A DNA stretch of 64,000 nucleotides from Tachypleus tridentatus. Its lineage: Eukaryota; Arthropoda; Merostomata; Xiphosura; Limulidae. The notes beneath the pieces were generated by a model. The model was not told the origin of the DNA and searched no databases. It saw only the letters and a program-made list of their open reading frames with translations. Position 1 is the first letter of the stretch; each line of letters starts with the position of its first letter. A program made the position numbers and the translations under genes. The DNA is taken from the NCBI RefSeq assembly GCF_004210375.1, contig NC_134831.1, positions 45,046,035-45,110,034 on the forward strand. The letters are read 5' to 3'. Below, piece after piece: positions 32,918-43,820 of the stretch.

Positions 32918-33055
32918 TCAGAGCAGGTGGTATAGGTATTACTACTTTTAGTGATAGGGAGAGAACAACGTTTCAACCTTCCTAGATCATCTTCAGGCTA
33001 ACGTTGTTCTCTTCTTATCAATAAAAGTGTTAATACCTATACCAGCCATTCTGAG
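32918..33055. repeat. Foldback Penelope-derived hairpin
   Basis: Two arms of about 57 bp are inverted copies: one from about 32911 (GGTATAGGTATTACTACTTT, GAGAGAACAACGTT) and the other ending about 33055, whose reverse reads GGTATAGGTATTAACACTTT and GAGAACAACGTT. They are separated by about 27 bp (TCAACCTTCCTAGATCATCT...). The spacer and arms match the terminal region of the Penelope-like fragments at 45416-45893 and 47620-47700, so this is probably a solo inverted terminal repeat of that family. Confidence 0.8.
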
Positions 33056-33949
33056 ATACTTATGTATCCTGAGTGCCTGTGGACATTCTAATCCACGATT
33101 CTTCTTTAGTGTTCCTAAGTTAACAAGCATATGGCTGTACTGACCACAACTGCTATGGCAACAGCTAACACAGTTAACTTTCTTGTACACAAAAATCTTT
33201 CAGCCATTTTCTGGTGGCTACAAAAACAAATCCTGTGTCTAATGGATCCTGCACAAATAATAAAAACAGGCAAACAACTGTGCAAGTGCCAACCTTTAGA
33301 ATCTGACTAGAAGAATCTATTAACATCTCACTTCCGTTAGACTTCCTTTCAAATACAATTTACAAAATATGGGAACACTGTCACAACAATTTCATTTGAA
33401 TGTTACTTTGTTTCATAACATGTATTTCATTTATAGTATGGTGCATTTTAACTGTACCTTGAACTGAAGAAATGTAAAGAAATATTCAGTAAACAGTGTA
33501 CTTGCAAAATACTTTAGTTCTGTGCACATAAATCTCATTTTCAGTATGACGTACAACACACAAATTGATGTCTGTATTTTAGGCTTTCTACAGATAACTT
33601 CACCAACTTGTGAAATTTTGACACATCTAATTAAAAATATCCTTCATAACTAAAAGCATCTTTCATTGAGATCTGTCATCACATTTATGTAACTCAAGAA
33701 AAATACATTACCAATAATATTTCTACAATTTCTTTCAGAAGCATTAATGAATGAATGTGTGTGTGTGTGCATATACACAGTTTGTGAAAGAATTAACGAA
33801 AAAATATATATTTATACATTGTTCAGTATCTTCTAATAAAGGTCAGAAGCCAGTGTTTATATCTTACCATTCCAATCAAATTCTTTATTATCTATCCCTA
33901 TTTTGTTTGCTAGTTGTGCTTGCTATGTAATACATGGATACATCACACT
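33056..33949. other. AT-rich DNA, no gene recognised
   Basis: Contains a short (TG)n tract near 33757. Nothing else supported. Confidence 0.5.
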
Positions 33950-34209
33950 TACACCCTTGTGAAAATTAATTGAAACAAATGGTCATTTTACAATATTTTC
34001 AGCATGGCGGCCGGTGTAGGCTCGCTGGACCCGCTGATTTCCTTTAATAGTCATTTTTTCACACAGACGGCGTCACTAGTTGTGTTTTGCAGTACGGTCG
34101 ATCTATTTTTGGGATATATGACGAAATTTTGAGGAATATTATCTCATTCGAAGTTGCGTTAGACTTTTCTCAAAAATGAAACTATTTGTTTTACTGTAAA
34201 TTAATCGTC

Positions 34210-35534
34210 TTTCAACCGTCATACACAATGGACGCGACTCCTAGAAAGCGTACAAAGATTGTAACACTGCACGAGCACACCGGCATGGCTTACAGGGAAA
34301 TCGCGGACGTTGTTGGTGTTAGCCTATCGACCGTCAGCCGTATGATCAAGGCCAAGGTGAGTACCGTATCTATCAGTCCGAAGCGTAAAGGAAGATGTGG
34401 CCTAAAAAGGAAAACTAAGCCAAGAGACATTAGGCCTGACATGGCCAAGCGCGTAAGGCGTGCGACTCGTAATCCGAGGGTCGCGGGTTCGTGCCTGCGT
34501 CGCGCTAAACATGCTCGCCCTCCCAGCCGTGGGGGCGTATAATGTGACGGTCAATCCCACTATTCGTTGGTAAAAGAGTAACCCAAGAGTTGGCGGTGGG
34601 TGGTGATGACTAGCTGCCTTCCCTCTAGTCTTACACTGCTAAATTAGGGACGGCTAGCACAGATAGCCCTCGCGTAGCTTTGTGCGAAATTCCAAAAACA
34701 AACAAACAAGCCAAGAGACGACACGTACGTGGTTACGGAGAGTGTGAAAGATCTACGGAATACAAATGCCGCCATAAAAAGAGAAAGTTAAAGGAATAAA
34801 AGTCAGCTCTTCAACGGTTCGTCGTAGGCTTCTTGATGTTGGTCGAAGGGCAAGGAGACCAGTCAAGAAACAACTTCTTACAAACTCAATGAAGGAAAAA
34901 AAACGGTATCAATGGGGTCTGAAATACAAGAACTGGATGCAAGAACAATGGAGGAAGGTGTTATTCAGTGACGAAACTCATTTCTTCCTACAGGCTCAAA
35001 GAAGTCTGCATGTTTGCAGATCTCCAGGTGAGAAACTTCGAGAATCTCACATCAATCAGTTCGTAAAACATCCCTTGAAGATGTTTTGGGGCTTTTTTCA
35101 GCTACTATGGCGTCGGAGGCTTACATATCGTAGAAGGTATGATGCGAGGACCACAGTACATCGAAGTTTTGCAGAGAAAAATCGTTCCAGAATTGAAAAA
35201 GAGATTTCCAGAAGGATCTGGCATATTTCAGCAAGATCTGGCTTCGCGTCACACATCGAAACTTTTGAAGAATTTTATGACTACAAAGTGAATAAAAGTG
35301 CTGGACTGGCCTGGAAACTCTCCGGATTTAAATCCTATTGAAAATCTTTCGGCGATCTGTAAAGAAAGACTTCGGGGAAAAGACTGTACTATGAAAGATA
35401 AGCTAATGGAGACCATAATTGATATCTGGTGTCGCAATCCAAAAATTAGTAAAGATTGCAGTCAACTCGTGGACTCGATGCCAAAGCAGATTAATGATCT
35501 TCTGAAAAATAAAGGCGGTCATATCATGTATTAA
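34210..35534 (+). pseudogene. Tc1-like transposase, broken by SINE and frameshifts
   Basis: The start is probably ATG at 34228 ('MDATPRKRTKIVTLHEH'). After the SINE the code continues in shifting frames: 34889-35000 ('WMQEQWRKVLFSDETHFFLQ', first catalytic Asp in 'SDETHF'), around 35120-35280 (second Asp) and 35298-35534 ('WPGNSPDLNPIENL' through the C-terminus). A TGA interrupts the helix before 'IKVLDWPG'. All three catalytic acidic residues survive, although the reading frame does not. Confidence 0.9.
34417..34719 (+). repeat. SINE A inside the transposase gene, perfect 12-bp target-site duplication
   Basis: AAGCCAAGAGAC occurs at 34417-34428 and again at 34708-34719, directly flanking a complete forward SINE A (GGCCTGACATGGCC head, GGGTTCGTGCCTGCG B-box region, AACAAACA tail). 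Removing the SINE and one repeat restores the transposase reading at this point, proving that the SINE came second. Confidence 0.96.
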
Positions 35535-35647
35535 TTTGTGATTAATTTTTGGATTCTCAGAAATAAAACGCAAAAAAATGACAAAATCATAATTTTCCGT
35601 CTTGTTTCAATTAATTTGCACAAGGGTGTAACTTACTAACTTTTATT

Positions 35648-35944
35648 ACAAAATTCCATGACCCGACATGGCCAAGCGTGTTAAGGCGTGCGACTCGTAA
35701 TCTAAGGGTCGCGGGTTCGCATCCCCGTCGCGCCAAACATGCTCGCCCTTTTAGCCGTGGGAGCGTTATAATGTTACGGTCAATCCCACTATTCGTTGGT
35801 AAAAAGAGTAGCCCAAGAGTTGGCGGTGGGTGGCGATGACTAGCTGCCTTCCCTCTAGTCTTACACTACTAAATTAGGGACGGCTAGTACAGATAGCCCT
35901 TGAGTAGCTTTGTGCGAAATTCAAAAACAATCAACAAAATTCCA
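35648..35944 (+). repeat. SINE family A with perfect 11-bp target-site duplication
   Basis: Forward SINE A flanked by ACAAAATTCCA at 35648-35658 and 35934-35944. It lies only about 20 bp beyond the right end of the Tc1-like element and is close in sequence to the copy inside that element. Confidence 0.95.
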
Positions 35945-36458
35945 AACACCTGTACAACACCACGCGCATATATATGCATAAATTACCTTACAAATAAATA
36001 TGTGTGTATATTAATTACATATACACATGTAAATATTTTGCATACCCCCTTTGAAGCCAATATACTCAACTCTCAGTTTCAGAACACAATCTTAAATGAA
36101 AAGAAATTTTACATTTCTTATATTTTGAAATTTGTAAGTGCTTTAAAAGCATGTATATCTGAAAAACAGAAAATCTGGAAAACTATTTGCCTTTCTAACC
36201 TGAAAAAGACAGTATGGTACTTTCCAAATACCACATACCTATCCATACATTATTTTATCCTCTAAGAGATAACATACTAGCTTGACAAATGTAATTCTTA
36301 ATTTCAGAGACATGAAATACTTTAGCTTTGAATGTTTTATTTAAGTACTTTAATCAATAGGCTTCTGTTTAAATATACTGATTTACAGAACATGCAAGAG
36401 AAAGCAAGGAAAATTTTGCAATAATGTCACCAACATTACACCTGCCACATCCAATGAC
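35945..36458. other. AT-rich DNA, nothing recognised
   Basis: A 121-codon open stretch here starts inside the SINE tail and has low-complexity composition, so I do not treat it as a gene. Confidence 0.5.
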
Positions 36459-36670
36459 AAGGCATTTCACCCAATACCAGGGCTCAGCAGACTGGTTTCA
36501 ATGTTATAGACATCAGTTGAGGTGATACTGCTACCTTTAACCCAATATGAGGAGCTCATCAGGTTAGCTTTGACATCACAGACAGTGGTCAAGGTGCTAC
36601 TGCTACCTTTCACTAGATGCAAGAGCTCATCAGGCTTAGCTTCAATGATACAGACAGTGGAGTTAATGAG
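36459..36670. repeat. 72-bp tandem repeat, three copies
   Basis: Units starting near 36459, 36531 and 36603 share ACTGCTACCTTT, GAGCTCATCAGG(T/C)TTAGCTT and ACAGACAGTGG. The first copy is the most diverged. GC content is higher than the surroundings. Confidence 0.8.
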
Positions 36671-39600
36671 GTGTTATTCAAGATTTTTTTTTTGTAAAGA
36701 ACTGTTACATTGTGAACGAAACAAGTCAACTGTAATTATAATAATTTTTAAGTTAATTGGAAGTCAGAATTCAGGTATTACATATGTCCATACTTCATGA
36801 ATAACACAAAGTTAATTTACTTTTACAAGGTTTCTGTACTTAGACGTTATACACTAAGTGGATGTACTTGGTCAAGAAATATTGCCCTCAGGATCCCGCA
36901 TACGATCAGAGACACAGCAGACTTGACTGCAGATAATAAACTAGATACGTCATTAATTCTTCTCTCATGACACAGGAAAGGTTACGTTCCTGTTTCTTGA
37001 TAAAAAGACTGGTCCTCAAGCATGTGTTGATGAAACCTTTTGGGAAAAGTAGTAGCTTTAATTAAAAGTACTTTAAAAAGGTAACATGTGACTGGAGGCA
37101 AGTGATCTAGTGGCCAAAATGCCAGGCTGATAACTGGAAGGCACAATGTTTGTGTTGTGATGCCACAGAGCACACTCCACACTTCAGTACGTGAGTATGT
37201 TGTAAAAGAGTCAATTGTGCTGTCTGGTTCAAAGTCCTTTTTGCCAGTAGATGCTGATAGCTTACAACCTTCCTCCCCCTCGTTAAAAGTGTGGGGACAG
37301 ATATAAACTGAAAACTACAGGTTCTTACTTACTGTTCATATCAAAAAATTTAGCGAGGTTTTTTTTTTTAAATTCACATTCAAACCAGCTCCTTCCAACT
37401 AGTAGTGTCAAGATAAACCATAAAATTAATCAGTATTTTACATGAAACTATGATTTCAAAAATATAAGTATTTTTAAGTATCCATAAAAGATGGAAGATA
37501 TTAAAAAACGTTATAATTAATCTCACGTTTTTCACCAAAAATGATGAAAATGCCAATACATATTATACGAATAATAATTAACTAAATATAATAGAACATC
37601 ATCTCAAAACAAAGCTCATAAGACTCTTCCCTTTCTTCCTTTAGAGTGAGACAAGACATAACATGGATAATACTCTTCACCAAAATTCTATAGTTTTTTA
37701 GTGCAATATTTCTTTCTATTCAGAATTTCTTATGTGTGGTAATTAAAAACGTAAATTAATATACGTTTTTTCAAGTTACATGACTATTTTTGAATTTAAA
37801 AAAATTCTAACAAAATGATACGTAAGCCTGTTTATTTGCTGTGACATTTGAAAATTAGTTTATTTATAAAAGTTTGTTTTCTCACATACAGAATATCCTA
37901 CGAATGAAAAACCAAAACACACTGGAACCATTGCTAGTTTTTGAAATATAGATAAAAGTTCATTTTGTTTAAAAAAAAAACTTATACTTTAATGAGTGAA
38001 ATTCTACATAAAACTTCACCAACTGTTACAAACATTTATTTTATTTACACAAAAATTTGTGAATGGCACTTACAGTAATGGCAGATATTTTTATGTCACA
38101 ACATTTTTCTGGCTTGATTTGTTTGGTGAGTGAAAGTAACTTAAAGTTTAGTAATCTATTGGTTTGGTCCGCTTTTATGTGAATTAACACTTTGAAAGAA
38201 TTAAAAAAAACAACACAAAAACTTTACTGACCAGTAGTTTCTTATGTAGCCAGTTTCAGGTTCTTGCTTTCTGTCCATTTTTTGAGAGTATTTTAGGATT
38301 TTTCTACATAATTATTGACAGATTAGTAGTAGTTACACATTTATTAGGCTACACCTGGCAAAGTTACAATGAAATTATTGACATCAGTTTTATAACAAAT
38401 AACAAAAAGCAAGCTTATTTCAACAAAGCACATACACAGTTGGAAGTTTTGTGTTTAATTACTTATTTCTTGGTTCGAGTTACAAGAGTAAACGATACTA
38501 ACTAATGCATCCCAGCAGGTGACACAAAAGTATATCACTTAGAGACATTTTTCTTATAAATGGAGAACATCTATTCAATATCAGAGTCAAATACATAACC
38601 GAACATTTAATGTTCACACAAAAAAAATTCTTTGACTAACACAGTGATTCCTCAGGAATATGCACAAGATGAAAACATTTTGTCCATACCACATAAATAG
38701 AAAATGATCAGGGACACTCTCTTCTACAGAAATATACTGCATAACTCCTTGGTACATGCAATTTTGTGTTACAGTTATAATTTTTACCACTTTTATACAT
38801 ATCAAATTTGGTTTCTAAATATTAAAATAGATAGCAATCACATTTAGTAATGCAATGCATTTACAAAACTGAAATGTTAAGCTACTAACACACACCTATA
38901 TAGCAAATGTACTCTTCTACTCATGAAACGCATCACATGCAATGTTGTGGAATCTAACTCAAGGGATAAATGTAACAGTTGTCTGTTAAGAATATCATTT
39001 CTGCAATATGCTCATCTTCTTCATCAGAAATATAAATTTTACAAATATCTCAACATAATTATTTTAACATGAACACTATACTGCAACACACTGTTATAAA
39101 AAGTTCTGTAGAGAATATAAGAACTTAATTTTCTAAATATAATTTAAAAGAAATTATCACCTTCAATGTTTTGTATCTGGAAAAATATAAATACTTAACC
39201 AAATCACAACTGAAGTCATATTAATTTCATTCAGTGATACAATTTAGTTAAAAACTTACTCCATTTTATGATATAAACAATAAATGTATACACAGATAAA
39301 CTGACTTGGAATACATCAATTTAACCTTCATCTTCCATGCACTCACACAAGGATGCTTCTCAAATTGTTCTTTAGTGGACCCATACTTAACAACACATTC
39401 AACCTATCTGAACGTAATCCACATGAAGCCAGAATTTTTCTTTCCTTAAAACTAGTTTTCATGTAGTTCTAGATTTACTCTGAACAACTCCCCAAAAAAA
39501 AAAAACCCACACAGGTACTACCTACTCTTTTTTTTAACCTGCTGTCACTTTCGCTTATGGGTGTAAATGTCAATAACATAGCTTGACACACAAAAATTCA

Positions 39601-39763
39601 AAGATGTGATCAAAACTTCACTTGAAAAAAAAATTATACCAGCAGTTATATTTTCTGGAAGGATTTCATGATAAACTACGTAACTTTCAAGCATAGTAAA
39701 TAATGAAGAAATTACACAGTTTTTCGAACTTACTTAATAAAGATGGAACTTGTGTTATCTAAG
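36671..39763. other. 3' flank of the RING-like gene; no gene recognised
   Basis: Long AT-rich stretch. A possible old tRNA-derived element lies near 37098-37250 (GGCAAGTGATCTAGTGGCCA, GCCAGGCTGATAACTGG, GTGTTGTGATGCC), recognised only by its head-like layout. No exon resembling the missing MED15 C-terminus was found. Confidence 0.45.
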
Positions 39764-40167
39764 CTAATTAATGTCTTCCAAGTGTCCAGTTTTGTTGAGG
39801 AAGTCATCAAGTCCTTTCACTTGAAGCAGATAGGAACTGCCACTTTTCTTTTGACAGTGAGGACAACATTTTTCTTTATTTCCTCCATAAAAAGAGTGAG
39901 CACAAGCCATACACCCAAGAATAATCTGACAGCATGACTGAAAAGCTGCTGGAGGTGACATGGGGGACCTTAAACAAATCCTACATTCAAAAGTGTCTTT
40001 AATGAGGCTACTAAGATCCTGAGAAGTCTTATGTTCAACACCACAGTTTTTTTTAAAACAGTTGCTGGCATCTTCATCTATTTGATGTTCATGCAGTCTT
40101 TTTCGAACAGGTATGTTTGGTTCCAAGGCAAATACATTTCCTAACTGTGTTGCTCGCAACCAACTTC
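39764..40167 (-). CDS. RING-like protein, last exon with the zinc finger
   Basis: The 404-nt exon begins with two bases that complete a Gly codon, then 'SWLRATQLGNVFALEPNIPV', a charged linker with 'RKRLHEHQIDEDASNC', the finger, and the end 'VKGLDDFLNKTGHLEDIN' before TAG. A preceding run of T gives a strong pyrimidine tract. Confidence 0.78.
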
Positions 40168-42641
40168 CTGAAGTGAAAAAAAAAAACAAAAAAACTAAAC
40201 ATTACACATCCATTTTTTTATAAAGGCATTCAAGTAATTGGTTTCTAACACAAGTAATGGTTCAGTAACGTGTGTCGAAAGATCACAGCCAACCTCCGAT
40301 ACACTGTTTTCATTTTAAAAGAACTAAACTTTTCAAACTGATGCTAAATAACATGCTATAGTTGTTATAGTTGTTTTTCTGTATTTTAACAAATACAGAA
40401 AGAAAACAAACAAGAGAATGTTAGCTGCTTTGGAACATTATCTTTCTACCAATAACTGACCAATTATAGTTCAAAATTCAGGAAAGATGAAATTGTTTTT
40501 ACTGTGTAAGCAATGGGCAATAGCTAGAAAAACTATAAAACTTTTAAACTAAATTTATGGGATGGATAATTAAACTCAAAACTACTATTTTATTTTTTAG
40601 ATGAAAGAAGATGGAGAAAAACAACTTTGTTTTGGAGAACAAGAAAACACACTTCATGATTCCAAATATAAGTTTTATTTACACCTTGTCTAAAAGGTTT
40701 ATTTTTAAATCAGTAATTTCTGAAGGATGGGTTAGGCTTAACACCTGTGATTTTCTAGTCTGATCAGTTAAAGAACTAGATATTGATTTAACAATTTCTT
40801 TTCACTTGCATCTCTTTTTTTTTTTAAAGAAACTATAATAATCTGATAAATGACAAGTGAGTCAAGCAATACAAAGTGGATTTAAAGCAAACCTCAACAA
40901 AGATTTTCAGGGTTAAGTGCCAGGTGCACCTAATTTCACTACTGTTCGTACAAGGAAATGGGAGCATTTGTATATTTATTTACTTTTGCAGCAATGAGTG
41001 CATACTAACAATTGCATGATACAAATAAACACTTGATAGTTTCATTTGAACTAACTGCCTTTAAACATGCACACTGGCTGGATAAATCAAGAGAAAGAAC
41101 AACATGGTGAAAATTAGTAACATACTGTGCAATCACAGTGCTTCATCCATAAATAAACATGACAAAATGCTGATTCTATCATTAAAATACCAGAAACCAA
41201 GTTCAACTTATGACTCCAAAAATGCAAAAATAGTTCGATACTTCCAAGACTCCAGAACTGTTTTAGATTCAAGTTCTGTTTAGCACAGTCTTACAATTAA
41301 AATAGGGAAAAAGTAAACACTATGATGTAATTATTAGTCACCATGATAACCTGGCACCAAGAACTTGTTAAGGTTTCCTTTAAAGTATTACATTTGTCTC
41401 ACCAGGCTAAAAAAAACAAAACATTAGAACAAAAACAGAATACAATGTAAGGAGAAAGTAAAATCCCAATAAACTGCACCTTTACCTTTGATAAAAGTTA
41501 CATGAGTCGTATCACATCGAAAACAATAATATTTAACTAAAATATCTGATACTGTATGGATTGATTCAAAGAGTTTGAAACTAGTGGACACAGACACTGA
41601 TAAAGATCTGTACTACAGAATCAAATGCCTTCACAGAAAAAACATCCCTTACAATTAATCATATAGTTACAACCTTCCATCTGCATCTTTTACTAACTGA
41701 CAAATTTTCTCTTAAAAAGGCTAAAGGACAGGATTTTAATAGTTAATTCTTGAACTAGCTCATTAAAGGTACTGTACTTAAGTTTTATGTAGAACATGGA
41801 GTTGTGAGATTCAAACACATCATTACAACATAAAAATAAAACTAAAATTATTCAGAATAATTTTACTGCTAAAAAATAATTTTAATCTTACTCCTTACAA
41901 AAATCTTAACAAATCAATATTTTACGAGATATCATAATTTCACCATCAGTCTCCAATCATTACTTTGGGATTACATATAAAATGGCTTAAATTTACCAAA
42001 TACATAAATTTACAAAGAGACAGGAGCAAGAACCTAGAGGAACTTGAAACAGCCATCCACTAAATTCAACCACCTGTGACAAAGCTACTGAGACAATCCA
42101 ACCTGACTGAACCAAAGGTATGTTTTAGGGCTTTCACATGCTTGATCTGTCTGCATACAACAGAATGGAAAATATATACAAAAATCACAAATAAAAATTA
42201 ATTAACAAAACTATAATTTTACAAATAAAAATTTTGATAATTACTACATACACAGAAACAATACATTCTAACTTCCATGTCTGACTACAACACTATAAGC
42301 ATGAAACATTCAAGTATAGCTTCCTATAACTAATAACATATGATGTCATTATACACCATAATTATAATTTTACCTTTATTTAAAACTTTATCAGGTATAG
42401 GTGCTCCTGAAGAAGTATAAAGCTCTGCCCGTGGTAGCAGTTCACGTACTTTACTTAGCACACTGTCTTTATTAATACTCCCAAGTGGCAAGTCAACATG
42501 AAAAGACCGTTCACCTACTGGTTTTCCAGAGTTATCCCAACGGCCTGTTATAATTTTTAGTTTCACTGACTGTTGTGGGCCAAGGTGCTCAAGACCTTCA
42601 AGTAATAAACTATCATGATTATAATACCTGTAAATGTCCAT
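39764..42641 (-). CDS. Small RING-like zinc-finger protein, two coding exons
   Basis: Exon 1 (42374-42641) starts at an ATG in a strong context (AAAAAATGG) and ends LNK+G at AAAG|gtaaaa. Exon 2 (39764-40167) follows acceptor ttttttcacttcag and joins in phase, giving about 223 residues. Residues 1-90 hold a 'VKLKIITGRWDNSGKPVGER' strand-like region of unknown fold. Residues 150-200 form a cysteine-rich finger: 'FECRICL', 'SCC', 'LGCMACA', 'CCPHC'. This CxxC...CC...GCxxC...CPxC pattern resembles uncharacterised RING/U-box-like fingers in aquatic animals; many RING proteins are E3 ubiquitin ligases, but activity here is inference. It lies just downstream of MED15 exon f on the same strand. An acceptor-like 'tttacag' follows the ATG by ten bases, so this start could instead be intronic. 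Confidence 0.7.
40168..42373. other. Intron of the RING-like gene
   Basis: AT-rich, with homopolymer A and T tracts. No other exon or repeat recognised. Confidence 0.55.
42374..42641 (-). CDS. RING-like protein, first coding exon
   Basis: Encodes 'MDIYRYYNHDSLLLEGLEHL' then 'WDNSGKPVGERSFHVDLPLG' and 'RELLPRAELYTSSGAPIPD'. If the splice acceptor inside the first five codons were used instead, the exon would be 42374-42627 and need an upstream exon ending two bases into a codon. MED15 exon f ends one base in and so does not fit directly. Confidence 0.68.
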
Positions 42642-43707
42642 TTTTTATTCTGATTATAAAATAGGATTTTCACATGTTTATGTTTAATACATTACACCTA
42701 AATTAATGCAAATATATCTCAAAAACAGCACCATGTTACATTTTTATGCAATTTATTGAAACTGCAAGTTACCATAATCATAATTTTTTTTTCTTCCAAG
42801 AATACCAATACTACAAGTGTCCTAATATTTCAAGGACTCTGTAACATAAAGAACTGATAACTGTACATGATCTATGCTTGCATGCCCAACAAGTTTAGAC
42901 TGCTACTCAGATACTTGTGGTAACCTGATGATAAATTGATACTGGACTAGAAAATGCATGCGACTGCATAGATATTCCACTTATCTGAAAATATTTATAC
43001 ACAAGTTACGAATGTTAAATTTACCTTCCTGACATTGACTAGGCAAGTTTTAGAACTACACACTGTTAGTGTGATAAGTTACAAATATAGTCAGTTCAAT
43101 TTTTATAGGTGGGTAGAAATTTTACATCTAAGCCTACCTTATGTGAACCAAAAACTACTACTCAGTAACACAAACTTCCAAATGTTTATTAAATTTCTTC
43201 TTCACTAACTTTAAAAAGTAGTTGCTAAACTTAAACACTGCTCTCAGAGATTTTAGTATAAATATTAAATAAAGTGCAAAATTCAAAAGTATTTAAAAAA
43301 ACATTTTTAAAGACATACTTGTTACTCTCTTAAGCCATGCATCAAAAGAAAATTAGTAGAATTAAATATTAATAATTCTGTTTTACAAGTTTTGACCTTG
43401 ATATATGTTACAGATTTGAAATGTTCGTCTGATAAAAAAGCCTATTTTTAATCTTGTATAAATCTCTGATAAGGTTAATACTAATATTCATAAGTTTAGA
43501 ATAAATAATTGCATCATTCCTGTTTTTCTTTAGCAACATGATCAACTTATTTTTAACAATTTTTACTAAAAAGGACATTTCTTGGTGTTTCTCTAGTTTT
43601 AGTTAAACACTTTAAATATAACCAGACTTTAAATTTTTTTTCAATGTAAAAATTTAGTTGACTACTGATATTAAACCACAAAACCCATACAATTACAAAA
43701 GTATTAC
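42642..43707. other. Gap between the RING-like gene and MED15 exon f
   Basis: About 1.1 kb of AT-rich DNA. Possible splice-bounded stretches at about 43026-43066 and 43125-43170 were tested: the first does not give a phase that connects, and the second has stops. If the two genes are separate, the promoter and any 5' UTR of the RING-like gene should lie here. Confidence 0.5.
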
Positions 43708-43820
43708 CTCTAGGAGTTGAGACCATTACATTCTGCATACGGTGGGGGCCAGCTGTCCCAAAGATGAGAGGGGCAGTCCCTTCTGGAAGTCCTGTTTGAG
43801 AATACCCTGCACCATCTAAC
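43708..43820 (-). CDS. MED15: MED15 exon f, Gly/Pro-rich
   Basis: Acceptor atctttatccag and donor AGAG|gtaata. The 113-nt exon encodes 'LDGAGYSQTGLPEGTAPLIF' and 'RMQNVMVSTPR', ending one base into a codon. It is the last MED15 exon I can place; the next should begin with two bases completing a Gly-type codon. Confidence 0.7.

Larger units (their letters stand above)
33950..35630 (+). mobile_element. Tc1-superfamily transposon split by a SINE
   Basis: The ends are inverted repeats starting CACCCTTGTG(A/C)AAATTAATT (33952 and the reverse of 35628), with TA on both sides (33950-33951 and 35629-35630). The plus strand codes for a transposase. The N-terminal part at 34228-34440 has 'GMAYREIADVVGVSLSTVSRMI', an HTH. 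The C-terminal part has 'GIFQQDLASRHTSKLLKNF' with the second catalytic Asp and 'GNSPDLNPIENL' with the Glu, spaced as in DD34E enzymes. Several frameshifts and stops disable it. A SINE A occupies 34429-34707, so the original element was about 1.4 kb. Confidence 0.93.

Noticed and set aside
35900-36265. 121-codon open frame
   Set aside because: Starts in a SINE tail and has composition typical of AT-rich noise.
43125-43180. Possible extra MED15 exon between exon f and the RING-like gene
   Set aside because: All three frames contain stops between the plausible splice sites.
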